Shown one piece after another: positions 1-8,701 of a stretch of DNA of 64,000 bases. The notes beneath the pieces were generated by a model. It did not search any database. It was not told where the DNA came from and saw nothing but the letters and a program-made list of their open reading frames with translations. Both the position numbers and the translations under genes were made by a program. This stretch comes from Coleofasciculus sp. FACHB-T130 (GTDB lineage Bacteria > Cyanobacteriota > Cyanobacteriia > Cyanobacteriales > FACHB-T130): contig NZ_JACJOG010000030.1 of assembly GCF_014695375.1 (NCBI RefSeq), positions 62,001 to 126,000 on the forward strand, read 5' to 3'. The number at the start of each line of letters is the position of its first letter. Within the stretch, counting starts at the first letter, position 1.

Positions 1-1486
1 CAACCGGAAAGCCGCGATGATGGGAGCGAGAGAAAGCTTGCACGGCTTCATCAAGGGTCATATTGCTGGTTAAGGTTTCGACTCGGCGCTGCATCACGTC
101 TGCCGCCTTCAGCATCGATAAGAGTCCATCGGTAGTTGGCTTTTTCTCTAGTTCAATCCCATTCCACTTCAGCAGGCGATCGTAGAGCGACCCCCTGACT
201 ATCTTTTCCGACACCAGGTAAGCAACAACAGACCCAATCATCAGCGGCAGAACAAGATTGAAGTCCATTGTCATTTCAAAAACGATGACAATAGCGGTGA
301 TGGGCGCTTTGGAGACGGCACTGAAAAATGCCCCCATACCAGCCAGGGCGTAGGTAGTCGGTGAACCCACTGCCAAGGTTACCTCCTGCACGAACCCGAC
401 CAGATAGCCAAGCCCAGACCCCAGAATCAGGGAAGGCGCGAATAACCCGCCAGGGGCACCAGAACCACAGGCGACGAGCGTGAGTATATACTGAGCCACA
501 AAAGCGATCGCTGCCATTTCCCAGCTCACTCCACCTGCCAGCAGGGACTCTCGCAGCCCGGTGTTGTCTCGAAATGTTGAGGGGAGAAGGGCGGTCACGA
601 TACCAGAAATTAATCCAGCCAGCCCAATTCGCAGCGGTAGAGAAAGTTTGAGGCGGCGATAGAAGGCGAGGGAAGTAAAAATTCCTTTCCCAAACATTGC
701 CCCCAGCACCCCAGCCAAGGCTCCTAACAACAGGTAAAAAGGAATCTCTTGGGCAAAAAAGCTAGTCTGAGATTGGCTAATATCGAGGTTGAGGTCAAGG
801 CTACGACCGCCCAGCAGCCGCGACACAACCGCACCGATAAAGGATGCGAGAATGGCTGTGCCCAAGGTGAGGTCGGATAAATCTTGGAGGAGTTCTTCGA
901 CAATAAACAGCACACCGGCAATCGGTGCATTGAAACCAGCCGCTAACCCAGCACCCGCACCAGCGGCAATCATCTGGCGGCGATGGTCGGGCGAGGTAGG
1001 AACCCAGTGGCTGAATTGAGCAGCAACGGCTGCACCGATATGCACGGTTGGCCCTTGACGCCCCAAGGTGAGTCCGGAACCCAGAGCAATAATGCTGCTG
1101 GCTAACTTCACGAGGGCAACTCGTAAATTCAGGGCGATGGGGAATTGAGAAAGGGCAGCTTTAACAAAAGGAATGCCGCTCCCCGCTGCTTCTGGTGCCA
1201 GACGTTCGACTAGGAAGCCGGAGAGGAGTCCAAAGGATAAACCAATGGCGGGTAATGCGAACCATGCAGGGAGAAAGTGGGAAGCATGAACTCGCCATGC
1301 ACCCAAGGTCCCGACGCCGACTTTGAACAGAACTGCGGCGAGTCCCGATACTAAACCAATTAGACAAGCTTCAGCGATCGCTAAACGCCGTCTGGGTTGT
1401 AAGAAAGCTTTGACCTTGGATTTGGGAAATTTGAGTCTTGAGTGTAAAGACAAAACTTGAGAACTTAACACTCTCAAATAATTCAT
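1..1486 (-). CDS. ClC-family chloride channel/transporter with C-terminal CBS domain (3' end cut by window)
   Basis: Integral membrane anion channel or Cl-/H+ exchanger. I read the frame directly on the minus strand: ATG at 1484-1486, open for about 495 codons to the window edge. Family signatures are visible: GSGIP (about residue 112), GRQGPT (about 155), an IVEE segment after FNAPIAG, and GGLFAP in the second half. The C-terminal part after about residue 440 starts a CBS domain (ADVMQRRVETL...), which is cut off. In transporter-type ClC proteins the second motif is normally GREGP, whose Glu is the external gate and proton acceptor; here that codon is CAA (Gln). The internal glutamate region (EE) is kept. 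The gene points away from the rest of the window, so its downstream neighbours are unknown. Family call is very sure; channel versus exchanger is open. Confidence 0.93.
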   Translation of the reverse strand, partial: MNYLRVLSSQVLSLHSRLKFPKSKVKAFLQPRRRLAIAEACLIGLVSGLAAVLFKVGVGTLGAWRVHASHFLPAWFALPAIGLSFGLLSGFLVERLAPEAAGSGIPFVKAALSQFPIALNLRVALVKLASSIIALGSGLTLGRQGPTVHIGAAVAAQFSHWVPTSPDHRRQMIAAGAGAGLAAGFNAPIAGVLFIVEELLQDLSDLTLGTAILASFIGAVVSRLLGGRSLDLNLDISQSQTSFFAQEIPFYLLLGALAGVLGAMFGKGIFTSLAFYRRLKLSLPLRIGLAGLISGIVTALLPSTFRDNTGLRESLLAGGVSWEMAAIAFVAQYILTLVACGSGAPGGLFAPSLILGSGLGYLVGFVQEVTLAVGSPTTYALAGMGAFFSAVSKAPITAIVIVFEMTMDFNLVLPLMIGSVVAYLVSEKIVRGSLYDRLLKWNGIELEKKPTTDGLLSMLKAADVMQRRVETLTSNMTLDEAVQAFSRSHHRGFPV

Positions 1487-1569
1487 AAGTCATTCAACAT
1501 TTTGCCCTCAACTCATTTCATGGCTAATGGCTAACGGCTAACGGGCAATTAGCCAGTCTTCGATTCGGA

Positions 1570-2886
1570 TTAACTCAGCATTTTGCCGGTGACAGACAGC
1601 CCTTCCACAATCAGAGATGGGGTATAGACCGAACCATTCCACTCGGCGTCGCCTCCCAATGCCACTAGCTGCTTGAGGGCTGCGTATACGTTACCTGCCA
1701 CCATCGTATCTTTTACCCTGCCGACCACCTGACCGTTCTTGATCCGGTAGCCCAGGTCAACGTTAATCGAGAAGTCCCCCGAAATCCCAGAACCGCCTCC
1801 CAGCATCTGATCTACTACCAGCCCATCACCCATCTGCTGCATTAAGCTCAGCAGATCCCCAGTTCCCGGATGAATCAGCAAATTAAATAGCCCCGGTGTC
1901 GGGTAACTACCTAAACCGGGACGAAACCCGTTTCCAGTAGTCCCGCTACCCAGCTGGCGTCCGGTCGTGCGGTCGGTATAAAACAGCTGCAAAATGCCGT
2001 CTTTGATAAATTCCAGATTCCGCGTGACCGTGCCTTCATCATCAAAAGGACAGCTAAACGGCCCAGATTCTGGGTTTTGGGTAATGGTAAGGGCTTTTGA
2101 AGTCACGGGTTCGCCCAAGCGATCGCTCCACGGCGAAGCCCCCTCAAGGGTTCGTTTCCCATTCAGTGCAGCTGAGAGGGTTCCCCAAAGCATATCCGCT
2201 GCTTTGGCGGTAAATAACACGGGCACGCGACCGATGGGGGGTGAAATGTTTTCTTTCGCCCACGCTAACCGCTGCAAAATTTGGTTTGCCAAGGCGACCG
2301 GATCGAGGCTATTCCGCTGGGTTTGTCCATCGCCAACGCTCAAGAAATCATCCCCCCGCACCCATTCGGCTGCCAGATAACAGCTGAGGGTCGTATCGGT
2401 ATAGCGACAATCCAATCCTTTGGTGTTGACAAGGCGCGTCGTTTCTGCTTCGCATTCCCATTGAGCGGTGCAGAGGACTTCTGGGTAGGCATCTCGGACG
2501 AGGGCGATCGCTTCTTTGCCCATTAATATCAGCTCCTCGACGGGCATAAACTCGCCCAAGTCGGGATACTTAGATGCCCGCCCCTCAGTCAATTCCACGG
2601 TTTCCACTCCGTTGAGTGCCGACAAAGCGATCGCTCGATCTACCAGTGCTTGCGGTTCCACAGGGCCATAAGCAACGGCTAAACCCGGACGCCCTTCTCG
2701 CCACAGCCGCAACGCCGTCCCTTCTGATTGGGCACTTTCCAGTTGTTTGAGCCGGTTGGCTTCAAAAAAAACTGGACGAGAAAGCGATCGCGCTTGATAA
2801 ACCTCCGCTGCCTCGGCTCCAGAACGAGTGGCTAACTCCAATAACTGCTCTGCTAGCGTCTCTTGTGGTAAATCGTTAAAACCCAT
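1570..2886 (-). CDS. TldE/PmbA-type protein of the TldD/TldE protease family
   Basis: 438 residues, the usual size for TldE/PmbA. The N-terminal half carries the family fold with the AEVY segment near residue 25. The C-terminal half has the conserved core with GLGSYPTPGLFNL, a glycine-rich GGGSGISGDFSINVDLGY stretch and a final GNVY segment. No HExxxH zinc motif is visible, so this is the non-catalytic TldE partner rather than TldD. In characterised bacteria TldD and TldE form a heterodimeric metalloprotease that processes modified peptides and CcdA. No tldD lies in this window, so the partner must be elsewhere. ATG at 2884-2886; it may share direction with the ClC gene downstream but the 83-bp gap argues for separate transcripts. 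Confidence 0.9.
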   Translation of the reverse strand: MGFNDLPQETLAEQLLELATRSGAEAAEVYQARSLSRPVFFEANRLKQLESAQSEGTALRLWREGRPGLAVAYGPVEPQALVDRAIALSALNGVETVELTEGRASKYPDLGEFMPVEELILMGKEAIALVRDAYPEVLCTAQWECEAETTRLVNTKGLDCRYTDTTLSCYLAAEWVRGDDFLSVGDGQTQRNSLDPVALANQILQRLAWAKENISPPIGRVPVLFTAKAADMLWGTLSAALNGKRTLEGASPWSDRLGEPVTSKALTITQNPESGPFSCPFDDEGTVTRNLEFIKDGILQLFYTDRTTGRQLGSGTTGNGFRPGLGSYPTPGLFNLLIHPGTGDLLSLMQQMGDGLVVDQMLGGGSGISGDFSINVDLGYRIKNGQVVGRVKDTMVAGNVYAALKQLVALGGDAEWNGSVYTPSLIVEGLSVTGKMLS

Positions 2887-3087
2887 ATTCTGACCGTGGA
2901 ATTTATTGATGGAACCGCCAAGACGCCCTCATAAAGTCAAAGTAGAAAGTGCGAAATTCTGTCGCTCAGTCTCAACATCCGCGCTTTTACTCCGACTTTT
3001 ATGCTTGTCTGAGAGCCTTTTTTTATGTCTTTGTCTTCTATTCTCCCAGTCTGGTTGCGAAACCGAAAGATTTACTTTGGAATCAAT

Positions 3088-3966
3088 TTAACTCAGAGGC
3101 AATTCTTGCATTAGCCAAAAACCCGCAAAGGATTCTGATTGCGGATCGGACTGAATCGCTAAAAAATGCAACATCCCAGCTTTTCGCTTGGCGTCCTCAA
3201 AGTTTTCGGCTTCCGTCAAAGTTTTTGAATCTTTGATACTTGCCAAAATCCAGCTATTACTCTCACCCGTCTCTAAAAGCAATCTAGGCGGTGTGTTCCG
3301 ATTAAATTTCAGGAACGCCGGTTCAATTCCCGACATCCAGCCAGCCATCGGTACTGCTCTGGGAGAGAAAATCACCACCCCTGGAATCTGCGTCTCCGGT
3401 GGCAAAGGCGCGAAATCTCCTAATCCAATAAGTGGAAAAGCTTCTCGAAAGCCGATGTCCCACTCGTGCATTTCCTCAAAGGCTTCCGCTGACAAGGTTA
3501 CAAATGCCCACTTTTGCCCAACCAGCGCATCCGGTAAAGGTTGGGGCGGCTGGGGTTGGTATTGGACAGAGGGATTCGGGGCAACTCCTTGGTAGCCTGG
3601 TTGCTGGGGATAAACGTCCTGCATCCGCTCTTGCAGCCACCGATACAGTGTAAAAGTTCGACGGCTCAGCTGAGCGGAAATGCCCAACTCATCGCAGGCT
3701 TTCACAATCATTTTGGTCATCGGGCGGCGGAAGAAGCGGATTTTTTGAGGAGGTTCAGCTGCCCTAGCGATCGCTTCTTCCAACGTCGTTCGCAGCCAGA
3801 TCGAATTTACCGTGCTATTGGGGCAAAACTCGGCGTAACGAAACAGGGACTCAGGTTTGGTGCGGATATCCAACGGACTTTCGCACACCAATAATTCCCA
3901 AATCTTTTTCTGTTGTTCGTCCAAAATTGGACGCGAATAAAAATCTAATTCCCAAACTGTTCCCAT
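3088..3966 (-). CDS. Tab2/Atab2 family RNA-binding protein (DUF1092)
   Basis: 292 residues. The opening WELDFYSRP is the family hallmark, and further conserved stretches are visible: KIRFFRRPM near residue 100, LSRRTFTLYRWLQER near 125, and QKWAFVTL near 175. A proline/glutamine-rich linker (about 140-165) separates N- and C-terminal parts. The plant and algal relatives (Tab2, ATAB2) bind the psaB 5' leader and are needed for translation of photosystem I and II subunits; the cyanobacterial members are presumed to act in photosystem biogenesis. The gene is divergent from rtcA with only 59 bp between the two starts, so the promoters of both must lie in or overlap this short gap. Confidence 0.93.
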   Translation of the reverse strand: MGTVWELDFYSRPILDEQQKKIWELLVCESPLDIRTKPESLFRYAEFCPNSTVNSIWLRTTLEEAIARAAEPPQKIRFFRRPMTKMIVKACDELGISAQLSRRTFTLYRWLQERMQDVYPQQPGYQGVAPNPSVQYQPQPPQPLPDALVGQKWAFVTLSAEAFEEMHEWDIGFREAFPLIGLGDFAPLPPETQIPGVVIFSPRAVPMAGWMSGIEPAFLKFNRNTPPRLLLETGESNSWILASIKDSKTLTEAENFEDAKRKAGMLHFLAIQSDPQSESFAGFWLMQELPLS

Positions 3967-4025
3967 GCCGCGCCGTTAAAATCTGGTCACTTCCTTCATA
4001 ATACGTTTGAAGCATCCTTTTACTC

Positions 4026-5102
4026 ATGATTTACATCGACGGTTCCTACGGAGAAGGCGGCGGACAAGTTTTACGGACTTCCCTCAGCCTGGCGGCGATC
4101 GCAGGCCATCCGATCCGGATTGGGCAGGTTCGGGCGGGACGCAAAAAGCCCGGACTCGCTGCCCAACACTTAACGGCTGTGCGTGCCGCTGCTGCCATCT
4201 GTGGAGCGAAAGTGCAAGGGGATACGTTGGGTTCAACGGCTTTAGAGTTTATTCCGGGTGATTCAATCCAACCGGGAAAATACACGTTTGATGTTACCGA
4301 AGCACAAGAAGGCGGTTCGGCGGGTGCGGTTACTTTGGTTTTGCAGACAATTTTGCTGCCCTTAGCGATCGCGCAGGGAGAATCGCAGGTGACGCTGCGC
4401 GGCGGCACCCATGTCGCCTATAGTCCCGCTTATACCTACATCGAGCAAGTCTACTTGCCTCTGTTACGTCAGATGGGAGTGGAAGCTGAGGTGAGGATAC
4501 GCAGTTGGGGGTGGTATCCCCAAGGCCAAGGAGAAGTGGAACTTCGCGTTAGCGGTAGGGGCGTTAGGGGTAAGAACAGGGAAATCCAACCATTGCGAGG
4601 GATTAGCCTTCTGGAACCTGGAGAATTTCAGCAGGTGCGGGGGATTGCTGTGGTGACACAACTTCCTTCCCACATTCCCCAACGGATGGCTAGCCGCGCC
4701 GAGAATGTGTTGCATCAGGCAGATCTCAAAGCCACTGTCCAACCCTTACGGGAAAGGGGTATCGCACCGGGGGCGGGGATTTTCCTCACCGCTGAGTACG
4801 AGAATAGCAAGGCTTTCTTTGGTGCTTTGGGACGTCTGGGACTGCCAGCCGATAAAGTTGCCGATATGGCTTGTCAGGAGTTGCTGGATTTTCATAACAC
4901 TGGCGCACCCGTCGATGTACACCTGGGGGATCAGTTGCTATTGCCAGCGGCTTTAGCTGACTCGACGAGTCAATACCGAGTGGCGGAGATTAGCACCCAC
5001 CTAACGACCAATGCGTGGGTGATTGAGCAGTTTGGCTTGGCATCGATAACGATTGATGAAGTCGATCGTCGGGTGACGGTAACACCCAACCCTGATAGAT
5101 GA
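4026..5102 (+). CDS. rtcA: RNA 3'-terminal phosphate cyclase RtcA
   Basis: 358 residues, typical of the family. It converts RNA 3'-phosphate ends to 2',3'-cyclic phosphate using ATP through a covalent His-AMP. The N-terminus IDGSYGEGGGQVLRTSL is the family signature, followed by GRKKPGL and the AHLTAV-like segment. The nucleophile histidine is expected in HLGDQLLLP and falls at about residue 299. The cytosolic enzyme normally works with RNA repair partners such as RtcB; no RtcB is in this window. ATG at 4026, just after a short gap from the divergent Tab2 gene. Confidence 0.96.
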   Translation: MIYIDGSYGEGGGQVLRTSLSLAAIAGHPIRIGQVRAGRKKPGLAAQHLTAVRAAAAICGAKVQGDTLGSTALEFIPGDSIQPGKYTFDVTEAQEGGSAGAVTLVLQTILLPLAIAQGESQVTLRGGTHVAYSPAYTYIEQVYLPLLRQMGVEAEVRIRSWGWYPQGQGEVELRVSGRGVRGKNREIQPLRGISLLEPGEFQQVRGIAVVTQLPSHIPQRMASRAENVLHQADLKATVQPLRERGIAPGAGIFLTAEYENSKAFFGALGRLGLPADKVADMACQELLDFHNTGAPVDVHLGDQLLLPAALADSTSQYRVAEISTHLTTNAWVIEQFGLASITIDEVDRRVTVTPNPDR

Positions 5103-5142
5103 GTAGGGATAGTTAGCGATCGCTCCTAAATTTCCAGTTTAT

Positions 5143-5249
5143 TTAAACACGACAACGGCTCCCATACTGCTAATATTGCCCTCATCGCCGCAGACTTTGA
5201 TGTTCACTGCTGCAACAAAATGGACTAATGGCTGACCTACCTCCTTCAT
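5143..5249 (-). other. Short protein-like reading frame overlapping the start of the GNAT gene (doubtful)
   Basis: A minus-strand frame of about 35 codons (ATG near 5249, TAA at 5143-5145) reads with plausible amino-acid composition (ending VCGDEGNISSMGAVVVFK). It overlaps the GNAT gene start in antisense. It may be the 3' end of a lost gene or pure chance. No ribosome-binding site was seen and I do not recognise it. Confidence 0.15.
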
Positions 5250-5899
5250 TGCCACCAGGGTGTGTTCTCCGACCAGCCCGTGCGGAAGAAAAATGGTTAA
5301 TTCAGCAATTATTATTAGAATTTACAAAATCTGAGGCTTTAAAATTTGATCTGAGAGTTTTATCTTTCAATTTCCTAATTTTGATTGCCTTGACTTTTTT
5401 CATGCTAGCAATCATACAAATTATCAAAATTCTTGCTTCTAATTTCTTGCTCGGAATTATTTTATTTCTTATCCTTGCACTTCTTTTTATTGTTACTCTT
5501 TGTTTAGCCGCTTCCTTTATTCTATTTTTCTTCTCAATTTTCACCTATGCTTTTGTCAATTGGTCGCGGTTCTGGGTCATTGAATGTAATGGAAGCTTAG
5601 TAGCTTGCGGTGAAATAAACGGCTATAGTACGCACTCTATGCTGTATTACTTATTTGTGAAACCTGTTTGGCGCAGCCAGCACCTGGGTTCCTATCTAGT
5701 GAAGCGTCTTGTTCAAGAAGCGACCCACCCCCTCTATTTAGTCTGTAAGCCTAAATTAGTACGATTTTATTCGCAACTTGGCTTTACGATTGTTCCTTGG
5801 CAAGAAATCTCGCAGCCTCTCAAATCAAGTTTTCAAATTTTCCAACTGGATACTTTAATTAGTGGAAATGTTTGGACAGTGATGCGGTATCAAAGTTAG
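5228..5899 (+). CDS. GNAT-type N-acetyltransferase with inserted transmembrane segments
   Basis: 223 residues. The ends look like a GNAT acetyltransferase: VLRPARAEEKWLIQQLL at the N-terminus (strand 1 and helix 1) and, after residue 120, an acyl-CoA-binding region with YLFVKPVWRSQHLGSYLVKRL, followed by FYSQLGFTIV typical of the last strands. Between them, about residues 45-110, lies a long hydrophobic stretch able to form two or three membrane helices. GNAT enzymes transfer acetyl from acetyl-CoA to amines, often of proteins or small molecules; the substrate is unknown. The insert suggests that the catalytic domain sits at the inner face of the membrane. The gene is AT-rich in the membrane part compared with its neighbours. 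It ends at a strong hairpin shared with the convergent GH57 gene. Confidence 0.8.
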   Translation: MADLPPSLPPGCVLRPARAEEKWLIQQLLLEFTKSEALKFDLRVLSFNFLILIALTFFMLAIIQIIKILASNFLLGIILFLILALLFIVTLCLAASFILFFFSIFTYAFVNWSRFWVIECNGSLVACGEINGYSTHSMLYYLFVKPVWRSQHLGSYLVKRLVQEATHPLYLVCKPKLVRFYSQLGFTIVPWQEISQPLKSSFQIFQLDTLISGNVWTVMRYQS

Positions 5900-5934
5900 A
5901 AAAATCAGGGATTTTTGTAAAATCCCTGATTTTT
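5900..5934. terminator. Bidirectional hairpin terminator
   Basis: A perfect 16-bp inverted repeat (AAAAATCAGGGATTTT and its complement) with a 3-nt loop sits between the converging GNAT and GH57 genes. A-runs on the left and T-runs on the right make it a terminator in both directions. It starts right behind the GNAT stop codon. Confidence 0.85.
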
Positions 5935-5946
5935 GCGATTGAATTC

Positions 5947-8178
5947 TTAAGGAACATCAATCGGAATCAAGGCATTTTCAGGCACATAGCTACTAAACCG
6001 TTCGCCATCCGCTAAGATAGCTACCATCCGCAGCGGAAAATCTGGCCCAATTTGCAAATCTGCCCAAGGAACTGCCACTTCCAAACACTTATTTAAACCC
6101 ACTTGAGCGCGGCTAAACCGAGGATGCCACTTGAGATGTTCCCCAGCCTCCTCAAACTCAATCGTGTGAGTCAGTAAGTTAATCCCTAAATGGTGGTGGA
6201 ACAGATAGTTCAGTGGCGCTTCGTCAGGTAAATTTTCCAGCGGAATGGGGCTATTGTGCATCGTTTGGTTGGGATAGAACCACAGCAAATGCAACTCTGG
6301 CGGACAGCCTTTACCCGGTTGAATGCCGGTCTGGAAGTCCAGCCGTAGATAGAAGTTAAGGTGATCCACGCCGTACCAAAGACGCTGAATGGCACTGCTC
6401 TTGTGCATCGTACCCCGCGATCCGCCCACATCAATCCGACCAGCGCGATCCCAATCCTGTTCGTCACCCAGTCCATCGATGGTGGGATGAATAAAGCCTT
6501 GGGGTCGATGGTCTCCCCGCGCTTCGTGAGCTTCTACGGGTTGGCGCAAGTTCGACGGGATCGGCTCATTTAAAGCTTGGTAAATCGCACACAGGTGTTC
6601 CCGGAACAGCTGGTCGAACATGGCATCTTGGTTTGAGGAATGACCTTCGCCAAACCACCAGAACCAATCGGAACCTTCTGCGGCGTACAAAGCTTCCCAA
6701 ACTTCTGGATTGTTTTCCTCGGTTGCTTCTGGATGGCTAGCCAAGACTTTCCGCGCATCTTCTAAGAGATCCCAGGCGCGATTTTTGGCGGGATCGCCAA
6801 TCCAAGTTGTAAAGCTGCCATCGACCCAAGAGCCGCTGTGCAGCTGCTCGGCGGGGATGGTTGCCTTGGGAGGGAACTGGTCTAGAAATTCCGAAACCGT
6901 GACCAATTTCAGCTCTGAGTGGTCGCTCAGCGTTTGATAAAGAGCTTCTAAGAAGGGCTTACCATCCAGATGGTAGTGTTCCCAACAGTTTTCGCCATCA
7001 AGGGCAATGTTGACCAGCCACGGTTGTTCTAGGGCTGTACCGCCTCCTTTCTGGCGGTGTTTCAGGGTGCGAGCGATCGCTTCCAAATGCCCGACTAAGT
7101 CGGCGGCGGCGCGGCGCGGTTCCATCGCTCCATAAGTAAAGCCAATTAAATCTGATAATCGGTGATCCCGAAACACGATCGCTAAGTCGCCGAACTCGGT
7201 TTGCAGCCGATAAGGTTGATACAGTAATTCGGGTTCGTAGACATTCCCCGCGCCGTCTCGATGGAAAAATTGCTTCTTAGACCAACCTAAGACGGCTTCA
7301 TCGGAGCAGATCCACTTATATCCTTGCTTGGCGATATAAGGCAAAATTTCGGGGCTGACCGATTGTTCTGAAGGCCACAAACCACGCGGTTCTTGCCCAA
7401 ACCGATCTTTATACATATCCCAAGCTTTTTGGAGATGTCTGGGGATATCTTCAGCCCACTGGAAGCGCTGCTTCGGCAAGGTCATGTTGGGCACCGCCAC
7501 CCGACCGGAGTTGGTATCGTTCAGTAAGGGCAAAATTGGGTGTGTGTAGGGCGTTGTCGATACTTCCAGTTGCCCCGCTTCTTGCATCTGCCGGTGCTGC
7601 GGAATGATGCGACTCAAGATTTCTCGTTGTTTAGAGAAAATTCGCTGGCGATCGCTTAAAGTAAAGTTTCTTCCCTGCTTCAACCAGCCCTCAATCTCTG
7701 GATCGTCCCAAAACAAAGGATCGATCCACGCCAGATTATGCCAAGCGAGCAAATCGCTGTAATCTTGCGGATTCCAATTTGTCCAACACCATTCTTCCCC
7801 CTTTTCTTGACGTTGCCCGTACAGTTCTCCGTAGCGAGGATGAGGGTCAATTAAAGTATGGTGATTGGCATCAAAAAAATGCTCAATAATAAATCTTTTT
7901 TGTTCATCACTCAGTTGCTGTTCTGGCGTCAAAGCTGCTGCTAAGTACGGGTCCATCGCCGTGCCAGCAACATAATCCTCTAACTGCAAAATCAAAGATG
8001 GCACGAGATTAACCGTTTGATGCAGCTTCGGATAACGAGCCAGCAGCAGCACTAAATCTAGGTAATCTTTCGTCCCATGCAGCCGCACCCACGGCAAACG
8101 ATACTGGTTGACTGCGCGGCTTTTGTACAGAGGTTGATGTTGATGCCAGATGAAAGAGATATAGAGAGGATGGGGCAT
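5947..8178 (-). CDS. Glycoside hydrolase family 57 protein (alpha-glucan active)
   Basis: 743 residues. The protein opens with the GH57 first conserved region HQHQP (about residues 12-16). Further GH57 regions follow: GLWPSE near 270, CSDE near 292 (position of the catalytic nucleophile Glu in the family), and ALDGENCWEHY near 400, which carries the general acid Asp. The C-terminal 200 residues form an extra beta-rich domain beginning around GFIHPTIDG, as in the long bacterial GH57 proteins. GH57 includes alpha-amylases, amylopullulanases, 4-alpha-glucanotransferases and branching enzymes; a role in glycogen metabolism is likely but the exact activity is not readable. No signal peptide is seen, so it is probably cytosolic. 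Confidence 0.92.
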   Translation of the reverse strand: MPHPLYISFIWHQHQPLYKSRAVNQYRLPWVRLHGTKDYLDLVLLLARYPKLHQTVNLVPSLILQLEDYVAGTAMDPYLAAALTPEQQLSDEQKRFIIEHFFDANHHTLIDPHPRYGELYGQRQEKGEEWCWTNWNPQDYSDLLAWHNLAWIDPLFWDDPEIEGWLKQGRNFTLSDRQRIFSKQREILSRIIPQHRQMQEAGQLEVSTTPYTHPILPLLNDTNSGRVAVPNMTLPKQRFQWAEDIPRHLQKAWDMYKDRFGQEPRGLWPSEQSVSPEILPYIAKQGYKWICSDEAVLGWSKKQFFHRDGAGNVYEPELLYQPYRLQTEFGDLAIVFRDHRLSDLIGFTYGAMEPRRAAADLVGHLEAIARTLKHRQKGGGTALEQPWLVNIALDGENCWEHYHLDGKPFLEALYQTLSDHSELKLVTVSEFLDQFPPKATIPAEQLHSGSWVDGSFTTWIGDPAKNRAWDLLEDARKVLASHPEATEENNPEVWEALYAAEGSDWFWWFGEGHSSNQDAMFDQLFREHLCAIYQALNEPIPSNLRQPVEAHEARGDHRPQGFIHPTIDGLGDEQDWDRAGRIDVGGSRGTMHKSSAIQRLWYGVDHLNFYLRLDFQTGIQPGKGCPPELHLLWFYPNQTMHNSPIPLENLPDEAPLNYLFHHHLGINLLTHTIEFEEAGEHLKWHPRFSRAQVGLNKCLEVAVPWADLQIGPDFPLRMVAILADGERFSSYVPENALIPIDVP

Positions 8179-8196
8179 AGGAAAAGTAAATAGGAG

Positions 8197-8330
8197 AAAC
8201 TAAAAAGGCAAAAGAAATATCTGTTTTATTTCTTTTGCCTTTGGCTTTGAAAAGACTGGTTCAATTAAACTAAAAAGGCAAAAGAAATCAGAAAAAATCT
8301 TTTGCCTTTTGCCTTTTACCTTTTGCCTTT
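8197..8330. repeat. TTTTGCC heptamer repeat block with two hairpins
   Basis: Between the GH57 and nfu genes. A 22-bp unit (AAACTAAAAAGGCAAAAGAAAT) occurs twice, at 8197-8218 and 8267-8288. Each is followed by a complementary TCTTTTGCCTTT arm, giving hairpins at 8204-8242 and 8274-8309. The block ends in four TTTTGCC-type heptamers (one is TTTTACC) reaching the nfu stop codon. Such heptamers are common in filamentous cyanobacteria; here they could also terminate the nfu transcript. Confidence 0.8.
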
Positions 8331-8571
8331 AAAGGACTTGCTCAACTTCGGCAATTTCGGGGATAAATTCACGCAAGCGGCGCTCAATTCCCATTCTCAG
8401 CGTCATTGCTGAACTAGGGCAAGATCCGCAGGCTCCTTGGAGGCGTAGCTTCACGACTGGACCGTCGATGTCTACCAGCTCAACGTTACCACCATCGGAC
8501 ATTAAGTAAGGGCGCAGTTCATCCAAAACTTGTTCGACGTTTTCTGAAGTCAGTGCCAGTGTTTGTGACAT
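8329..8571 (-). CDS. nfu: NifU-like FeS scaffold protein (Nfu/CnfU type)
   Basis: 80 residues, matching the short cyanobacterial and chloroplast Nfu form that consists only of the NifU C-terminal domain. The sequence has the [17 protein letters not shown] opening and GACGSCPSS, so the cluster-binding pair is Cys48 and Cys51. The homodimer assembles an FeS cluster across the CxxC motifs and passes it to ferredoxin and photosystem I proteins. It stands alone: the GH57 gene follows after a repeat block, and the DUF3386 gene lies upstream by 130 bp. Confidence 0.95.
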   Translation of the reverse strand: MSQTLALTSENVEQVLDELRPYLMSDGGNVELVDIDGPVVKLRLQGACGSCPSSAMTLRMGIERRLREFIPEIAEVEQVL

Positions 8572-8701
8572 GGTTAGTTTACCTTATCGAATCTTTCTTT
8601 CTATTGCAGCTATGTTGATCCTAGTTCACGCAGAGATAAAAACTCATCGCGAAAATGGAGAACACTGGGGACAGCCGAGAGGGTATCGTAACGCGGACCG
8701 C

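Noticed and set aside
2906-3091. Short Cys/Leu-rich frame between the TldE and Tab2 genes
   Set aside because: No ribosome-binding site, odd composition, no conserved character; treated as non-coding.
3188-3595. 135-codon plus-strand frame opposite Tab2
   Set aside because: Antisense to a clear family member; translation lacks any family character.
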